Shown: positions 27,983-36,837, counted from the stretch's first letter. The stretch: DNA of 64,000 bases from Pseudomonas bubulae (GCF_037023725.1 NZ_CP146077.1:506001-570000), one strand, 5' to 3'. Program-made: numbers and translations. Notes: generated by a model from the letters alone, not told the origin.

Positions 27983-28072
27983 CTGCGGGAGCGGACTTGC
28001 TCGCGATTCAAACACCGCAGAGTTTCAGATTGACTGAGTCAACCCCATCGCAGTCAAGCCAGCTCCCACAGG
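27983..28072 (+). repeat. Degenerate REP pair
   Basis: CTGCGGGAGCGGACTTGCTC at 27983-28002 faces CCATCGCAGTCAAGCCAGCT at 28045-28064. Both arms have several substitutions relative to the other copies, so this is an older pair. Confidence 0.75.
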
Positions 28073-28258
28073 TTCGAAGCAATAATCACCTGCGCGCATG
28101 GTTATAACGCTTCGCCATGAACACTAGATGACAACGCTAATGATGTAGGTCAAATACACATGATTTGTAGGACTTGTTAACGCAAAGTCACATTTCGATA
28201 CTTTCCCGAACGTCCCTTAAGGCGTAGGCTGCGCGTTCATTTCGCCAGCATCCAGACA

Positions 28259-28879
28259 ATGCTCCAACAATTTCTTCAAGAATTCGGCTACTTCGCCCTG
28301 TTTCTAGGGACGTTCTTTGAAGGTGAGACCATTCTGGTTCTCGCAGGCTTCTTGGCGTTCCGCGGATACATGGACCTCAAACTGGTCATGATCGTGGCAT
28401 TCCTCGGCAGTTATGCCGGAGATCAGCTGTGGTACTTCCTGGGGCGCAAGCACGGCCGCAAACTGTTGGCGCGCAAACCGCGCTGGCAACTTATGGGCGA
28501 CAAGGCGCTGGAGCACATTCGCAGGCACCCGGATATCTGGGTCCTGAGTTTCCGCTTCGTCTACGGCCTGCGTACCGTCATGCCCGTGGCAATCGGCCTG
28601 TCAGGCTACCCTCCGGGCCGCTATTTGCTGCTCAACGGTATTGGTGCGGCTATCTGGGCCATTGCCCTGGCTACCGCCGCCTATCACTTTGGCGCCGTGC
28701 TCGAAGGCTTGCTGGGCAACGTCAAGAAATATGAGCTGTGGGTGCTCGGTGCCTTGCTCCTGATCGGCCTGTGCCTGTGGGCCCGACGCCGCTTCAAGAA
28801 TGCACGCCTGGCCAGACAGACCGCTCTTGAAGAGAAAAACAAGAGCAACGCCGAAGTCAGCAACCCGCCAGCCGAGTGA
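28259..28879 (+). CDS. DedA-family membrane protein
   Basis: This 206-residue protein is a DedA/SNARE-associated (DTT) polytopic inner-membrane protein. Family members act as polyprenyl-phosphate or phospholipid flippases. Visible family blocks are FLGTFFEGETILVLAGFLA, GDQLWYFLGRKHGRKLL and FRFVYGLRTVMPVAIGLSG. No strong Shine-Dalgarno is seen before the ATG. The 3' end overlaps the convergent desaturase-like gene by 23 bp. Confidence 0.9.
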   Translation: MLQQFLQEFGYFALFLGTFFEGETILVLAGFLAFRGYMDLKLVMIVAFLGSYAGDQLWYFLGRKHGRKLLARKPRWQLMGDKALEHIRRHPDIWVLSFRFVYGLRTVMPVAIGLSGYPPGRYLLLNGIGAAIWAIALATAAYHFGAVLEGLLGNVKKYELWVLGALLLIGLCLWARRRFKNARLARQTALEEKNKSNAEVSNPPAE

Positions 28880-30095
28880 TACGGTTTCTGCACACGTAGA
28901 GCCCCATCACGCTCAACAGTGTGTAACTGGACAGGCCGACCCAGCCCAATGCGCTGGCCGGCCACAGACCGGCCACAGGGGCCAGCCAGACCAGTGGCAG
29001 GTTGAGCGCCAGGCGCAGCCACTCAAGTTTCAGCGCCCAGGGCCGGTTCTCCAGACCTGCCCCCAGCACAAACAGCCCCAACGCCATATACCCCCAGCCC
29101 AGCATCAGCGCCTGGGGCGACAACGTCTCGCCCAGATTCAGCAAATAACTGCCCAGCGCCAGATAAACTGCAAATTGCGCCGCGATATACACCTGTTGGC
29201 GCCGCGCCAGTGGCACCTCGAATTTTACAAACCGGCTCAGGTCCGGCTTGTTTATCGGGTACTTCGCCGCTACATCCGCCGGACGCCAGCCCGTGGGCAT
29301 AAACCAGATCCGCAGCTTGTCCCGCCAGCGCTCGGTGCGCTGCGCATCAGCCAGCAACTGGCCATAGAACTGCCAGTTGGCCCACAGCGGATTCCAGCTT
29401 TGCAGCGGCGTGGTCACGCCGAAAATCACCGGTTCGGCGTCGTCTTCTTCCTGAAAAGTGCCGAACAAACGGTCCCAGACAATGAACACTCCACCGTAAT
29501 TGCGATCCATATACAGAGCATTCTGCGCATGGTGAGCCCGATGATTGGAAGGTGTCACAAACAACCACTCGAACCAGCCCAGCTTGGGCACATGGCGGGT
29601 ATGGACCCAGAACTGATAGAGCAGGTTGACGGTGGCCACGGTGACAAATACCGGCAGCGGCACACCCAGCACCGCCATTGGCAGGTAAAAGACCCAACCA
29701 AGCACAAACCCGGTGCTGGTTTGGCGCAGGGCGGTGGACAGGTTGTAGTCTTCGCTCTGATGATGCACCGAATGCGCGGCCCAGAGCACGTTGCGCTCAT
29801 GCCCCAGGCGGTGGTGCCAGTAGTAGCAAAAATCGTAGAAGACAAACGCAAACAGCCACACCCACAGGCTGTCTTCGGGCAATTGCAGCAGCGCCAGATA
29901 TTTCAGTGCCAGCGCGTAGGTGATCAGCCCCACGCCTTTGGTCAGCAAACCGGTGGTGGTCGACAGCACACCGGCGCTCAGGCTGCTGATAGTGTCAGCC
30001 AGGCGATAGGTGTGCATTGCGCGCCAGCGGTCGGCCAGCAGCTCGACAGCAATCAGCACAAAGAAAAACGGTACGGCATACAGAATCAGCTTCAT
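28857..30095 (-). CDS. Sterol desaturase / fatty acid hydroxylase superfamily protein
   Basis: This 412-residue integral-membrane di-iron enzyme has histidine boxes HHRLGHE, HSVHHQS and HRAHHAQNA in the usual order (about residues 95-215) and seven or more membrane helices. Family members hydroxylate or desaturate lipid chains, or cleave alkylglycerol ethers; the substrate is not deducible. An additional C-terminal hydrophobic region (about 310-412, four helices) makes it longer than the minimal domain. The start at 30095 is preferred over the upstream ATGs because it begins the first membrane helix directly. Confidence 0.85.
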   Translation of the reverse strand: MKLILYAVPFFFVLIAVELLADRWRAMHTYRLADTISSLSAGVLSTTTGLLTKGVGLITYALALKYLALLQLPEDSLWVWLFAFVFYDFCYYWHHRLGHERNVLWAAHSVHHQSEDYNLSTALRQTSTGFVLGWVFYLPMAVLGVPLPVFVTVATVNLLYQFWVHTRHVPKLGWFEWLFVTPSNHRAHHAQNALYMDRNYGGVFIVWDRLFGTFQEEDDAEPVIFGVTTPLQSWNPLWANWQFYGQLLADAQRTERWRDKLRIWFMPTGWRPADVAAKYPINKPDLSRFVKFEVPLARRQQVYIAAQFAVYLALGSYLLNLGETLSPQALMLGWGYMALGLFVLGAGLENRPWALKLEWLRLALNLPLVWLAPVAGLWPASALGWVGLSSYTLLSVMGLYVCRNRITRLAGC

Positions 30096-30203
30096 GGCAC
30101 ACCCCGAGCGGTATTCCATCAAGCGTAGGCGCACTTGCTGCGAAACCCTATGGCATCAAGCGCCAAATCAGGCGACATTAATGCCATGAACAAGGAGATC
30201 GAC

Positions 30204-30869
30204 ATGACCACTAAAAAAGTTGCCGTGATTCTTTCCGGCTGCGGCGTCTATGACGGCGCCGAGATCCACGAAAGCGTGATCACCCTGCTACGCCTGGACC
30301 AGCGCGGCGCCAAAGTACAGTGCTTTGCCCCCGACATTGCACAACTGCATGTCATCAACCACCTGACCGGCGAGCCAATGCCCGAGTCACGCAACGTACT
30401 GGTGGAGTCAGCGCGGATTGCCCGGGGCGAGATCAAGGATGTTCGTGAGGCCAAGGTCGAGGATTTTGACGCCCTGATCATACCGGGCGGGTTTGGTGCC
30501 GCCAAAAACCTCTCCAGCTTTGCCACCGATGGTGCTGCGTGCTCGGTTCAGGCTGATGTGCTGAGCCTGGCCGAAGCCTTTGCCGAAGCTGGCAAACCGA
30601 TTGGCCTGATGTGCATCTCACCTGCCATTGCCGCCAAGATTTATGGCCCAGGCGTGATCTGCACCATCGGCACCGACGCAGATACCGCTGCAGCCGTCAC
30701 CAAAATGGGTGGCACCCACCAAGAGTGTGAAGTGTCGGAAATTGTCGAGGACAAGGCCCGCAAGCTGGTCAGCACCCCGGCCTATATGCTCGCCAAATCC
30801 ATCAGCGAAGCAGCGTCAGGGATCAACAAGATGGTTGACCGCGTGCTTGAGCTGACGCAAAAAAACTGA
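30204..30869 (+). CDS. elbB: ElbB isoprenoid biosynthesis glyoxalase (DJ-1/PfpI fold)
   Basis: This 221-residue cytoplasmic protein belongs to the ElbB branch of the DJ-1/PfpI superfamily and has glyoxalase III-type activity in E. coli. It starts KKVAVILSGCGVYDGAEIHE, with DALIIPGGFGAAKNLS in the nucleophile region and a later MCISPAIAAKIYG. The start at 30204 has AAGGAG 6 bp upstream, so the 23 upstream in-frame residues are not coding. The isoprenoid link is historical and its physiological role is unclear. Confidence 0.92.
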   Translation: MTTKKVAVILSGCGVYDGAEIHESVITLLRLDQRGAKVQCFAPDIAQLHVINHLTGEPMPESRNVLVESARIARGEIKDVREAKVEDFDALIIPGGFGAAKNLSSFATDGAACSVQADVLSLAEAFAEAGKPIGLMCISPAIAAKIYGPGVICTIGTDADTAAAVTKMGGTHQECEVSEIVEDKARKLVSTPAYMLAKSISEAASGINKMVDRVLELTQKN

Positions 30870-31322
30870 TCAACCCCGTGCCAGCCGGGTCAGGATACGG
30901 TCCAGGGCATTGGCGAACGCCTGCTTGTCGCGTTCGCCATAGGCACCCTGCCCGCCGCTGACCTGGCCTTGCTCGCGCAGATCGGTAAACAGATTACGCA
31001 CCGCCAGGCGCTCGCCCATGTTTTGCGGGTCAAACTCCTTGCCGCGCGGGTCCAGCGCGGCAACGCCCTTTTTGACCAGCCGGTCGGCCAACGGCACATC
31101 GCTGCAAATCACCAGTTCGCCGGGCACGGCGTGCTCCACCAGATAATCATCCGCCGCATCCGGGCCGCTGGGCACCACAATCAGTTTGACCAGGGCGTAG
31201 GTCGGTTTGATCTGGCTCTGCCCTGCCACCAGCACCACCTCAAACTGACGCTTGAGAGCGAACTTGATGACCTGATCCTTTGCCGCCTTGGGGCAGGCGT
31301 CTGCGTCGATCCAGACACGCAT
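30870..31322 (-). CDS. YaiI/YqxD family (UPF0178) protein
   Basis: This 150-residue cytoplasmic protein is of the UPF0178 family, which has a PIN-like fold. It begins MRVWIDADACPKAAKDQV; the aspartates at the start and in the later ICSDVPLADRLVKKG block are candidate metal ligands. AGGAG lies 9 bp before the ATG. It is convergent with elbB with no gap between the stop codons and lies just downstream of the FTR1 gene. No function is established. Confidence 0.88.
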   Translation of the reverse strand: MRVWIDADACPKAAKDQVIKFALKRQFEVVLVAGQSQIKPTYALVKLIVVPSGPDAADDYLVEHAVPGELVICSDVPLADRLVKKGVAALDPRGKEFDPQNMGERLAVRNLFTDLREQGQVSGGQGAYGERDKQAFANALDRILTRLARG

Positions 31323-31375
31323 AGAGAATTACTCCTGAGTGTTGCCGCTCCCACTGAGGGGAGGTGTATAAGGAT

Positions 31376-33274
31376 TTAAGAAGCCTGCACCCGACGCTTT
31401 TCCGCCAGTTTGCTTCGGCCGTACAACACGATAATTGCCAAAATGGCTACGGCCTGCGCACTCAGCGAGTACGCATCTGCATGAATACCCAGCCAGTCGA
31501 AGTCGAAGAACGCGACAGGCCGCGTGCCAAAGATGCCCGCCTCTTGCAGCGCTTTCACGCCATGCCCGGCGAATACCACCGACAGGGCGCAGAGCAAAGC
31601 CGCGTTGATGCTGAAAAACAGCGCCAATGGCAATTTGGCCGAGCCACGCAGGATGATCCACGCCAGGCCCATCAGCAAGACCAGTGCCGTGGCGCCGCCC
31701 GCCAGTACCGCGTTGTGGCCCGCCGGGCCGGCTTGCAGCCACAGGGTTTCGTAGAACAGGATCACTTCGAACAGTTCGCGGTACACCGAAAAGAACGCCA
31801 GTATCGCGAAGCCAAAACGACCGCCACCGCTGACCAGGCTGCTTTTGATGTAATCCTGCCACGCGGCGGCGTGACGACGGTCGTGCATCCATACGCCCAG
31901 CCACAGCACCATGACGCTGGCGAACAGCGCAGTACAACCTTCCAGCAGTTCACGCTGGGCACCGCTGACGTCAATCACATAGGCCGCCAGCGCCCAGGTC
32001 GCCAGTCCGGCCACCAGGGCCAGACCCCAGCCGACGTTGACACTGCGCACCGCCGATTGCTGGCCGGTATTGCGCAGGAAAGCCAGAATCGCGGCCAGCA
32101 CCAGAATTGCTTCCAGGCCTTCACGCAGCAAAATCAGCAGGCCGGAGATATAGCTCAAAGTCCAGCTCAGGCCATCGCTGCCCAGCAGCCCGGCAGATTC
32201 CTTGAGCAAGACTTTGGCCGCTTCCAGTCGCTGCTCGACCTGCTCGATCGGCAAGCCGTCCTGCAGCGATTGCCGATAGGCCATCAGGGCTTTTTCAGTG
32301 TTTTTGCGCACATTGGCGTCAACGTTATCCAGCGAGCTTTCAACGAGTTCAAAACCTTCCAGATAAGCCGCCACCGACAGGTCGTAGGCTTGCTCACGGT
32401 CACCGGTGCGGTAAGCCGCAAGGCTTTTATCCAGGGTGGCGCTGGTGTAGTCGAGCAGCTGCGCCGGGCCGCGTTTGACTTGCGGCGGCTGCGCCCGCTG
32501 GGCACGGAACGTTGCGGTCGCCTCGGGGCCTTCAGCCGCCAGCACTTCATTCGGGGTTTGACGGGCAAGGTCCGCCAGGTTGTAGGTTTTGTCTGCCTTG
32601 CTGGCACTCGGGTCGGCACTCAGCCCGGCGATGTAGGTGGCCAGGTCCCAGCGCTGACGCTCGTCCAGCTGATCAGCAAACGAAGGCATATCGGTGCCTT
32701 CAACCCCCAGGCCAAGGGTGTTGTAGATCGCGTAGAGGCTCAGCCGGTCCAGGCGCTGCGCGTCACGCAGGTTCGCAGGCGGCGGCGTCATACCGACACT
32801 GGCAGGGCCGTCACCGGCGCCGGTTTCACCGTGGCACACCGAGCAATGCTGGGCATAAAAGGGTGCGCCACGGGTAGGGTCAGGGGTAATGGCGGGGGCC
32901 TGGCTGACCTCGTAGGCCACCGCCAGTTTGGCACCCAACTGACGTGCTTCATGCGCAACGGCGGTGCCGTCTACACGCTGTTCGATGGCGCTTTGCAGGG
33001 CGTTCACGCCTTGCAGCAGCTCCTCACGCTCAGGGCGTTGCGGCAAGTCCGCGAGCAGGCCTTTGAGCACGGCCAGAAACTCGAGTTGCTCGCGGTATTC
33101 GGTCTCATCAATAACCTTGCCGTTTTCAACTGTAGGCGGATAGTCAGCACCAATGTAGTCAATCAGGTGCAGCGCTTGTGAGGCGCCTTCCGGGGTGTTG
33201 GCAGAGGCAACAAGGCTGCACAACGCGAGCACGGGCAACAATAGCCATGCCAAAAAACGCGAGCGGGAGGTCAT
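31376..33274 (-). CDS. Cytochrome c - FTR1 family iron permease fusion
   Basis: This is a 632-residue fusion. A signal peptide (about 1-25) leads to a periplasmic region with a class I cytochrome c haem site CSVCH (about residue 143) and a helical linker. The C-terminal FTR1 permease (about 370-620, seven helices) has two REXXE iron motifs, REGLE and RELFE. FTR1 permeases take up Fe(III) after oxidation of Fe(II), and the fused cytochrome could accept those electrons (inference). A Fur-like half-site overlaps the upstream region. No partner EfeO/EfeB genes are nearby. Confidence 0.9.
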   Translation of the reverse strand: MTSRSRFLAWLLLPVLALCSLVASANTPEGASQALHLIDYIGADYPPTVENGKVIDETEYREQLEFLAVLKGLLADLPQRPEREELLQGVNALQSAIEQRVDGTAVAHEARQLGAKLAVAYEVSQAPAITPDPTRGAPFYAQHCSVCHGETGAGDGPASVGMTPPPANLRDAQRLDRLSLYAIYNTLGLGVEGTDMPSFADQLDERQRWDLATYIAGLSADPSASKADKTYNLADLARQTPNEVLAAEGPEATATFRAQRAQPPQVKRGPAQLLDYTSATLDKSLAAYRTGDREQAYDLSVAAYLEGFELVESSLDNVDANVRKNTEKALMAYRQSLQDGLPIEQVEQRLEAAKVLLKESAGLLGSDGLSWTLSYISGLLILLREGLEAILVLAAILAFLRNTGQQSAVRSVNVGWGLALVAGLATWALAAYVIDVSGAQRELLEGCTALFASVMVLWLGVWMHDRRHAAAWQDYIKSSLVSGGGRFGFAILAFFSVYRELFEVILFYETLWLQAGPAGHNAVLAGGATALVLLMGLAWIILRGSAKLPLALFFSINAALLCALSVVFAGHGVKALQEAGIFGTRPVAFFDFDWLGIHADAYSLSAQAVAILAIIVLYGRSKLAEKRRVQAS

Positions 33275-33646
33275 CGATCAATCCGGATGGAAATGAGAAG
33301 TAACATATTGTTTACCGTTACTGGCCGCCGACTCAAGGCCCTCGTATGCGATCGCGCCGTAAATCAGCGAATTGCAATTCTGCGATTGAACTGGCTAAAC
33401 ATAGCGAGCCTTGCAGATTGATAGCCCCTTTATTGCAAGTGCTTGTGGGTTAACTATCGCCACAAATGTAGGCAATTTCCCAAAGTGATTAAACACAGCC
33501 ATCACGCCCTGATTAAGGCTACTTCCCCTCCGCCGACGCTGCTAAAAATACCGATCCTTCACCACAACTGATCACCCGTACTCGGGCCCGGTCTCTGCGG
33601 TATCGACAAGTATTTATGGTTTAGACGCCCGGGGACACTCATACCC
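33275..33646. other. Divergent intergenic region between the FTR1 gene and the envelope operon
   Basis: This 372 bp region must carry the promoters of the FTR1 gene (leftward) and of the COG3014-YcfL-LpoB-CsgG-like operon (rightward). A Fur-like site near the FTR1 start is listed separately. The rest is AT-rich, with no clear RNA gene, repeat or small coding frame. Confidence 0.5.
33292..33310 (-). promoter_or_regulatory. Possible Fur box before the FTR1 gene
   Basis: AATGAGAAGTAACATATTG has a good left half (AATGAGAA) of the Pseudomonas Fur consensus and a poor right half. It lies 18 bp upstream of the start of the iron permease gene, where iron-dependent repression would be expected. Confidence 0.3.
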
Positions 33647-35044
33647 ATGACCGCTCGCGCCCTTAACGCTCTCATTTTGAGCGTGCTCACCTTACTGACT
33701 GGATGCTCGGTATTTCGTAGTTATGACAGCGAACTGCAAGCCACCAACCAGCAGTTGTCGGCTGGCAATGTCGATGGCGCACTGGTCCTGCTCGAACAAA
33801 ACAACAGCAGCCAGAACAAAGACCTTCTCTACTACCTGGAAAAAGGCGAGTTATTGCGCGCAAAGGGCGACCTTGCTGCAAGCCAGAAGGCATGGCGCAA
33901 CGCTGACAAATTGATATATGCCTGGGAGGAGTCGGTCAGGCTCGATACCGCCAGGTACCTCGCACAGTTCTCCAGTTTTCTGGTCAACGACAAAGTCCGC
34001 CGCTATGAAGGCCATGACTACGAGAAAGTCTGGTTGAGTACGCAAATGGCTCTGAATCTGTTGAACCTTAACGATTTCGAAGGTGCCCGCACGGAAATCA
34101 AAAAAACCCATGAACGCGAAGCCCTGATCACTGAACTTCGGGACAAGGAATACTTGAAACGTGAGCAGGAAGCAGAACGCAGGGGAGTACGGGCCCGGCT
34201 CAAGGATTTGCGTGGCTACCCGCTGGAAAGTCTTGATGCACCCGACGTACTGGAGCTGAAAAATAGTTATCAGAGCGCCTTTAGTCATTATTTGGCGGGC
34301 TTTGTTTACGAGGCTTTGGGAGAACGAAGCCTTGCCGCACCAGGCTATCGAAAGGCCGCAGAACTGCGCCCCAACACACCTCTGATCGAGCAAAACCTGC
34401 TGAACCTGGACAAACCAGAGGCCCGCAGCGATGAAAGCGAAGTTCTGATAGTGCTGCAAAATGGCTTTGCACCGGCGCGAGACTCAATACGTCTCCCACT
34501 GCCATTAACCATCAGCAACAACCTCGTCATTACGCCGCTGTCATTTCCGGTGATCAGGCCTTACACCCCCAATACGCCCCTCACCCATGTCGTCGTCAAC
34601 GGCCAGCTTCATCCCCTCACCTTGCTTAACACCACCACGACCATGTCGCGTCGCGCCCTGCGCGATGAACTGCCGTGGATCCTCCTGCGTAGCAGCGCGC
34701 GGGCTGTCACTCGAGGCGTCGCACAAAAACAACTCAATGACGACAACCCGCTGGCCGGCCTGCTTCTGGGAGTTGCTTCGACTGTTCTGGAAGACGCGGA
34801 TACGCGCACCTGGCGCACCCTGGCAGACAACACATATGTGGTGCGTTTACGCCTCAACCGTGGTGAGCATCAAATTAGTCTGCCCGACATCCCGGGCAGT
34901 ACGCCGATACGCATAAGGGCCGAACGCGGCTATCAGGTCATCACGATACGCACGATCGGTAATCGCGTTTTCCACCATGCCGCCGCTGGCAGTACTACAC
35001 CCGTCACCCCCCCGCTGGCTTTCATAAGCCGACAAAAACCCTGA
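33647..35044 (+). CDS. COG3014-type TPR lipoprotein
   Basis: This 465-residue lipoprotein has a lipobox LLTGC with Cys20, and Ser at +2, so outer-membrane sorting is expected. Residues about 30-260 form TPR-like helical repeats (AGNVDGALVLLEQNNSS, YEALGERSLAAPGYRKAAEL); the C-terminal third is beta-rich and ends in a basic segment. The family (COG3014) is of unknown function and is typically adjacent to ycfL and lpoB. It is the first gene of a four-gene operon; the next gene follows by 10 bp. Confidence 0.8.
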   Translation: MTARALNALILSVLTLLTGCSVFRSYDSELQATNQQLSAGNVDGALVLLEQNNSSQNKDLLYYLEKGELLRAKGDLAASQKAWRNADKLIYAWEESVRLDTARYLAQFSSFLVNDKVRRYEGHDYEKVWLSTQMALNLLNLNDFEGARTEIKKTHEREALITELRDKEYLKREQEAERRGVRARLKDLRGYPLESLDAPDVLELKNSYQSAFSHYLAGFVYEALGERSLAAPGYRKAAELRPNTPLIEQNLLNLDKPEARSDESEVLIVLQNGFAPARDSIRLPLPLTISNNLVITPLSFPVIRPYTPNTPLTHVVVNGQLHPLTLLNTTTTMSRRALRDELPWILLRSSARAVTRGVAQKQLNDDNPLAGLLLGVASTVLEDADTRTWRTLADNTYVVRLRLNRGEHQISLPDIPGSTPIRIRAERGYQVITIRTIGNRVFHHAAAGSTTPVTPPLAFISRQKP

Positions 35045-35054
35045 GGAACCCACG

Positions 35055-35426
35055 ATGCGATATTTGCTCTCGGGCGCTCTGGCGCTGTTTTTACTGATCG
35101 GCTGCGCCACACCGTCACCTCCACAACCCAACAGTGCAGCAAGCAAGATTACGGTCATGGGCAAGTTCAAACATATCTCTGCCGGAGCGATCCGCGTAGC
35201 GCGTGTAAATGGCTTCATGACCGTAAACGCCCAGATGACCAACACCAGCCGCCACAACCGAATGGTTTATTACCGCTTTACCTGGCTGGGCAAGGACGGT
35301 TTTCCCGTTGCCAATGAAGAAGGCTGGAAAACCATCACCCTGTACGCCAAACAAAACACTTTTATTCCTGCTATTGCACCAGTGCCCCAGGCCAGGGATT
35401 TCCGTTTGGAAGTGAAAACGCCCTGA
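35055..35426 (+). CDS. ycfL: YcfL-family lipoprotein
   Basis: This 123-residue lipoprotein (lipobox LLIGC, Cys17) has the YcfL/DUF1425 beta-sandwich body: VARVNGFMTVNAQMTNTS and MVYYRFTWLGKDGFPV are the family core. In E. coli ycfL lies directly before lpoB, the same order as here. A GAGG ribosome-binding site precedes the ATG. The function is unknown; by position it may act with LpoB on the cell wall. Confidence 0.85.
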   Translation: MRYLLSGALALFLLIGCATPSPPQPNSAASKITVMGKFKHISAGAIRVARVNGFMTVNAQMTNTSRHNRMVYYRFTWLGKDGFPVANEEGWKTITLYAKQNTFIPAIAPVPQARDFRLEVKTP

Positions 35427-35461
35427 ACCCATAACTTTTGTCACTCCTGGAGAGCTATTCC

Positions 35462-36049
35462 ATGCTTGCACGCACTTCATTACTCGCCCTTATGCTGATT
35501 CTGATCAGCGGGTGTTCCAACACTTCGCCAGTCATCGGCGGCAAAAACATAGCTTATGGCGACACCAAGGCTGTGGAACTGATCACCAATGAATTTGGCT
35601 CGACTGACCTGCAGATGATCGCCGAAAGCATGACACGCTCCCTTGCGCAGTCCGGCATTCTTCAGGGAAGACCGGTGGTGCAGGTCTACGATGTGAAAAA
35701 CAAAACCAGCGAGTACATCGACACCCGCCAGATAACAACGTCGATAAAAACCCAACTGATGAAAACTGGCACCGTTCGTTTTGCGAGCGACAACACCGAC
35801 ATGCAAAGCCAGGTCGACCAACTTCAGTTGCAAAACCAAAGCGGCCTGTACAAAAAAACGACGATCAGCAAGACCGGTAACATGATCGCAGCCAAATACC
35901 GCCTCGAAGGCTCCATTACCTCGATTGTGAAGCGCAGCAAGGACTTCAAAGATGTTTTCTACACATTCAACCTGCAACTGGTCGATCTCGAAAGCGGCCT
36001 GGCGGAATGGATGGACGACAAAGAAATCCGCAAAACAACGGAGCGCTAA
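35462..36049 (+). CDS. lpoB: LpoB-like penicillin-binding protein activator
   Basis: This 195-residue lipoprotein (lipobox LISGC, Cys18) has a TolB-N-like alpha/beta domain (about 40-190), as in LpoB: GGKNIAYGDTKAVELITNEF, then IDTRQITTSIKTQLMKTGTVRF and a C-terminal DLESGLAEWMDDKEIRKTTER. In enterics LpoB reaches through the peptidoglycan to stimulate PBP1B. In Pseudomonas the established PBP1b activator is LpoP, so whether this one works on PBP1b is open. The inter-domain linker is short. The ATG at 35462 has GGAGAG upstream. Confidence 0.82.
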   Translation: MLARTSLLALMLILISGCSNTSPVIGGKNIAYGDTKAVELITNEFGSTDLQMIAESMTRSLAQSGILQGRPVVQVYDVKNKTSEYIDTRQITTSIKTQLMKTGTVRFASDNTDMQSQVDQLQLQNQSGLYKKTTISKTGNMIAAKYRLEGSITSIVKRSKDFKDVFYTFNLQLVDLESGLAEWMDDKEIRKTTER

Positions 36050-36052
36050 GCG

Positions 36053-36799
36053 ATGCGTATCTGGATATGCGTTATCAGCCTGCTCTGTATCTGGGAAGTT
36101 CAAGCTGCCCCCAAAATAGCCGTGACCGACCTGGCTTATGAGACCCGCGTACAGCAATACGTCCAGTCAACCACTGCACGTAACCGTTTTCAGTCCGGCC
36201 CGTACAACGCCAATGGCTCGGCGAGCTACCAAACGTACGAGAACCGCAACAGCTACATCCAGCAAAACGAGTTGCGCAATTTCAGTGGCGATATCAAAGG
36301 AAAGATTCTCAAATCCGGGTTGTTCCGACTGGTGCAGGCCACGCCTTACAAAGCCAGCGACAAAACGGATGTTTATGACGTCATCAAGCGCATAAAGGCC
36401 GGTCATTTCAAAGGCGCCGACTACGTTCTGTTTGGCACGGTGTCTGACATTGATTTCACCCGGGACCTCAACGCACTGGCCAATACCAGGAGTTATTCGG
36501 CGATACTGGGGTTGACGCTGGTTGCTGACTTCAGCCTGATCAACACCCGTACCCTTGAGGTCACCTCAGCATTCACTGCCATGGGTAAAGGGGAGGACAT
36601 CAAACTGACAAACCGCCACGATCTCAGAGTGTCCCTTAACCGGCCCCAGGTTATACGCGACGTAGCCGCAACCCTTGGCGAGGACGTGGTACGGCAACTA
36701 CAAGAGCAACTGACAGGCATTGCACCTCAGCCGCCAAAGAGCGCGCCAGCACCACTCAACAGACTACCCGAGGATGAAGCTGCGGTGATTCTGCGCTGA
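36053..36799 (+). CDS. CsgG/LpoB-like exported protein
   Basis: This 248-residue protein has a type I signal peptide (residues 1-18, EVQA/APK), not a lipobox, and a CsgG-like or LpoB-like alpha/beta fold: KIAVTDLAYETRVQQY, KSGLFRLVQATPY, GADYVLFGTVSDIDFTRD and LIDTRTLEV-like NTRTLEVTSAF. CsgG itself forms the curli export channel as a lipoprotein nonamer; this one lacks the lipid anchor and no curli subunit genes are near, so it is more likely an activator-like subunit. It starts 3 bp after lpoB and is the last gene of the operon. Confidence 0.75.
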   Translation: MRIWICVISLLCIWEVQAAPKIAVTDLAYETRVQQYVQSTTARNRFQSGPYNANGSASYQTYENRNSYIQQNELRNFSGDIKGKILKSGLFRLVQATPYKASDKTDVYDVIKRIKAGHFKGADYVLFGTVSDIDFTRDLNALANTRSYSAILGLTLVADFSLINTRTLEVTSAFTAMGKGEDIKLTNRHDLRVSLNRPQVIRDVAATLGEDVVRQLQEQLTGIAPQPPKSAPAPLNRLPEDEAAVILR

Positions 36800-36837
36800 G
36801 CCCTGAGCACAAGCCAGTTGTCGCTCAACAGCCGAGA

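Larger units (their letters stand above)
27805..28258. other. Intergenic region between ppk and dedA, with a REP pair
   Basis: This 454 bp divergent gap holds a REP pair (separate entry), a weak Pho-box-like tandem repeat just before ppk, and AT-rich promoter sequence before dedA. No gene or RNA is recognisable. In P. aeruginosa hemB lies next to ppk (from memory); nothing of it is seen here. Confidence 0.6.

Noticed and set aside
31364..33181. 605-codon open frame opposite the FTR1 fusion gene
   Set aside because: The reverse-strand protein has CXXCH and REXXE motifs and is clearly the real gene; the other frame is Gln/Arg/His-rich without domains.
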